NCBI GenBank assembly: GCA_030609125.1
Contig: JAUWCW010000075.1
Coordinates: 1 to 8,443, forward strand
Source: Candidatus Rokuibacteriota bacterium
Lineage (GTDB): Bacteria; JAUVQV01
DNA length: 8,443 bases
Direction: 5' to 3'
The notes beneath the pieces were generated by a model, which was not told the DNA's origin, made no database searches, and saw only the letters and a list, made by a program, of their open reading frames with translations. Positions within the stretch are counted from its first letter, which is position 1; each line of letters opens with the position of its first letter. Position numbers and translations under genes: made by a program. Positions 8,317-8,443 of this stretch are shown piece after piece.

Positions 8317-8443
8317 TCCCCGTACGGCTGCATCAACTTTTCTTACCCTTTCACCTGCTCTTGTCGAGCGGAAGAATGCCGCGGTGGTCGCTCCTTCTTT
8401 ACGGGGCACGAGGACCCAGCACTATGCAGGTGTCAAGAGTCCA
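8317..8443. other. Noncoding tail after the kinase gene
   Basis: The 127 nt after the kinase stop contain no gene I can support. CCCCGTA (8318-8324) and TACGGGG (8400-8406) are perfect inverted 7-mers. Inside them GAGCG (8366-8370) and CGCTC (8389-8393) form a second short pair. No compact GC stem followed by a T-run is present, so I do not call a terminator. Confidence 0.4.

Noticed and set aside
6706-8409. A 567-codon open frame antisense to the kinase gene
   Set aside because: It mirrors the kinase codons in GC-rich DNA, has low-complexity Asp/Gly/Val/Leu/Arg-rich composition and no recognisable domain. The plus-strand kinase motifs are unambiguous.

Overview
The window is GC-rich, tightly packed bacterial chromosome with no mobile element, CRISPR array, rRNA or tRNA gene that I can see. 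Protein style, gene order (alaC, hom, thrC, then an archaeal-type phosphoglycerate mutase homologue) and the multi-domain REC-PAS-PAS-kinase-REC protein suggest a deltaproteobacterium of the Desulfuromonadales/Geobacter kind. That placement is an inference from family resemblance, not a computed phylogeny.

Minus strand, read from about 5900 down to 82: five co-directional genes. They are lipA (lipoyl synthase), alaC (alanine-type aminotransferase), hom (homoserine dehydrogenase with a C-terminal ACT domain), thrC (threonine synthase) and an apgM-family gene (cofactor-independent phosphoglycerate mutase homologue). lipA and alaC are 14 nt apart. alaC and hom are separated by 95 nt holding a short palindromic repeat. 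hom/thrC and thrC/apgM each overlap by 4 nt, as expected of translational coupling. No classical thrB (GHMP-type homoserine kinase) lies between hom and thrC. The apgM homologue occupies the position where a homoserine kinase would be expected, and may be its replacement. A further minus-strand gene may begin at about 37 and leave the window.

Plus strand, 5977 to 8316: one gene for a soluble hybrid sensor histidine kinase (receiver, two PAS-like domains, HisKA, HATPase, second receiver). It is divergent from lipA. The short region between them carries two back-to-back sigma70-type promoters, each with a perfect TTGACA -35 box and a 17-nt spacer. The lipA promoter places the true lipA start at a GTG (5837) behind a perfect AAGGAGG, well inside the longest open frame. 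The kinase promoter predicts an almost leaderless mRNA.

Functionally, hom, thrC and perhaps the apgM homologue carry aspartate semialdehyde to threonine, with alaC handling amino groups between glutamate and pyruvate. lipA makes the lipoyl cofactor for 2-oxoacid dehydrogenases and glycine cleavage. I see no convincing wholly new system; the most notable points are the candidate non-orthologous homoserine kinase and the divergent promoter architecture.
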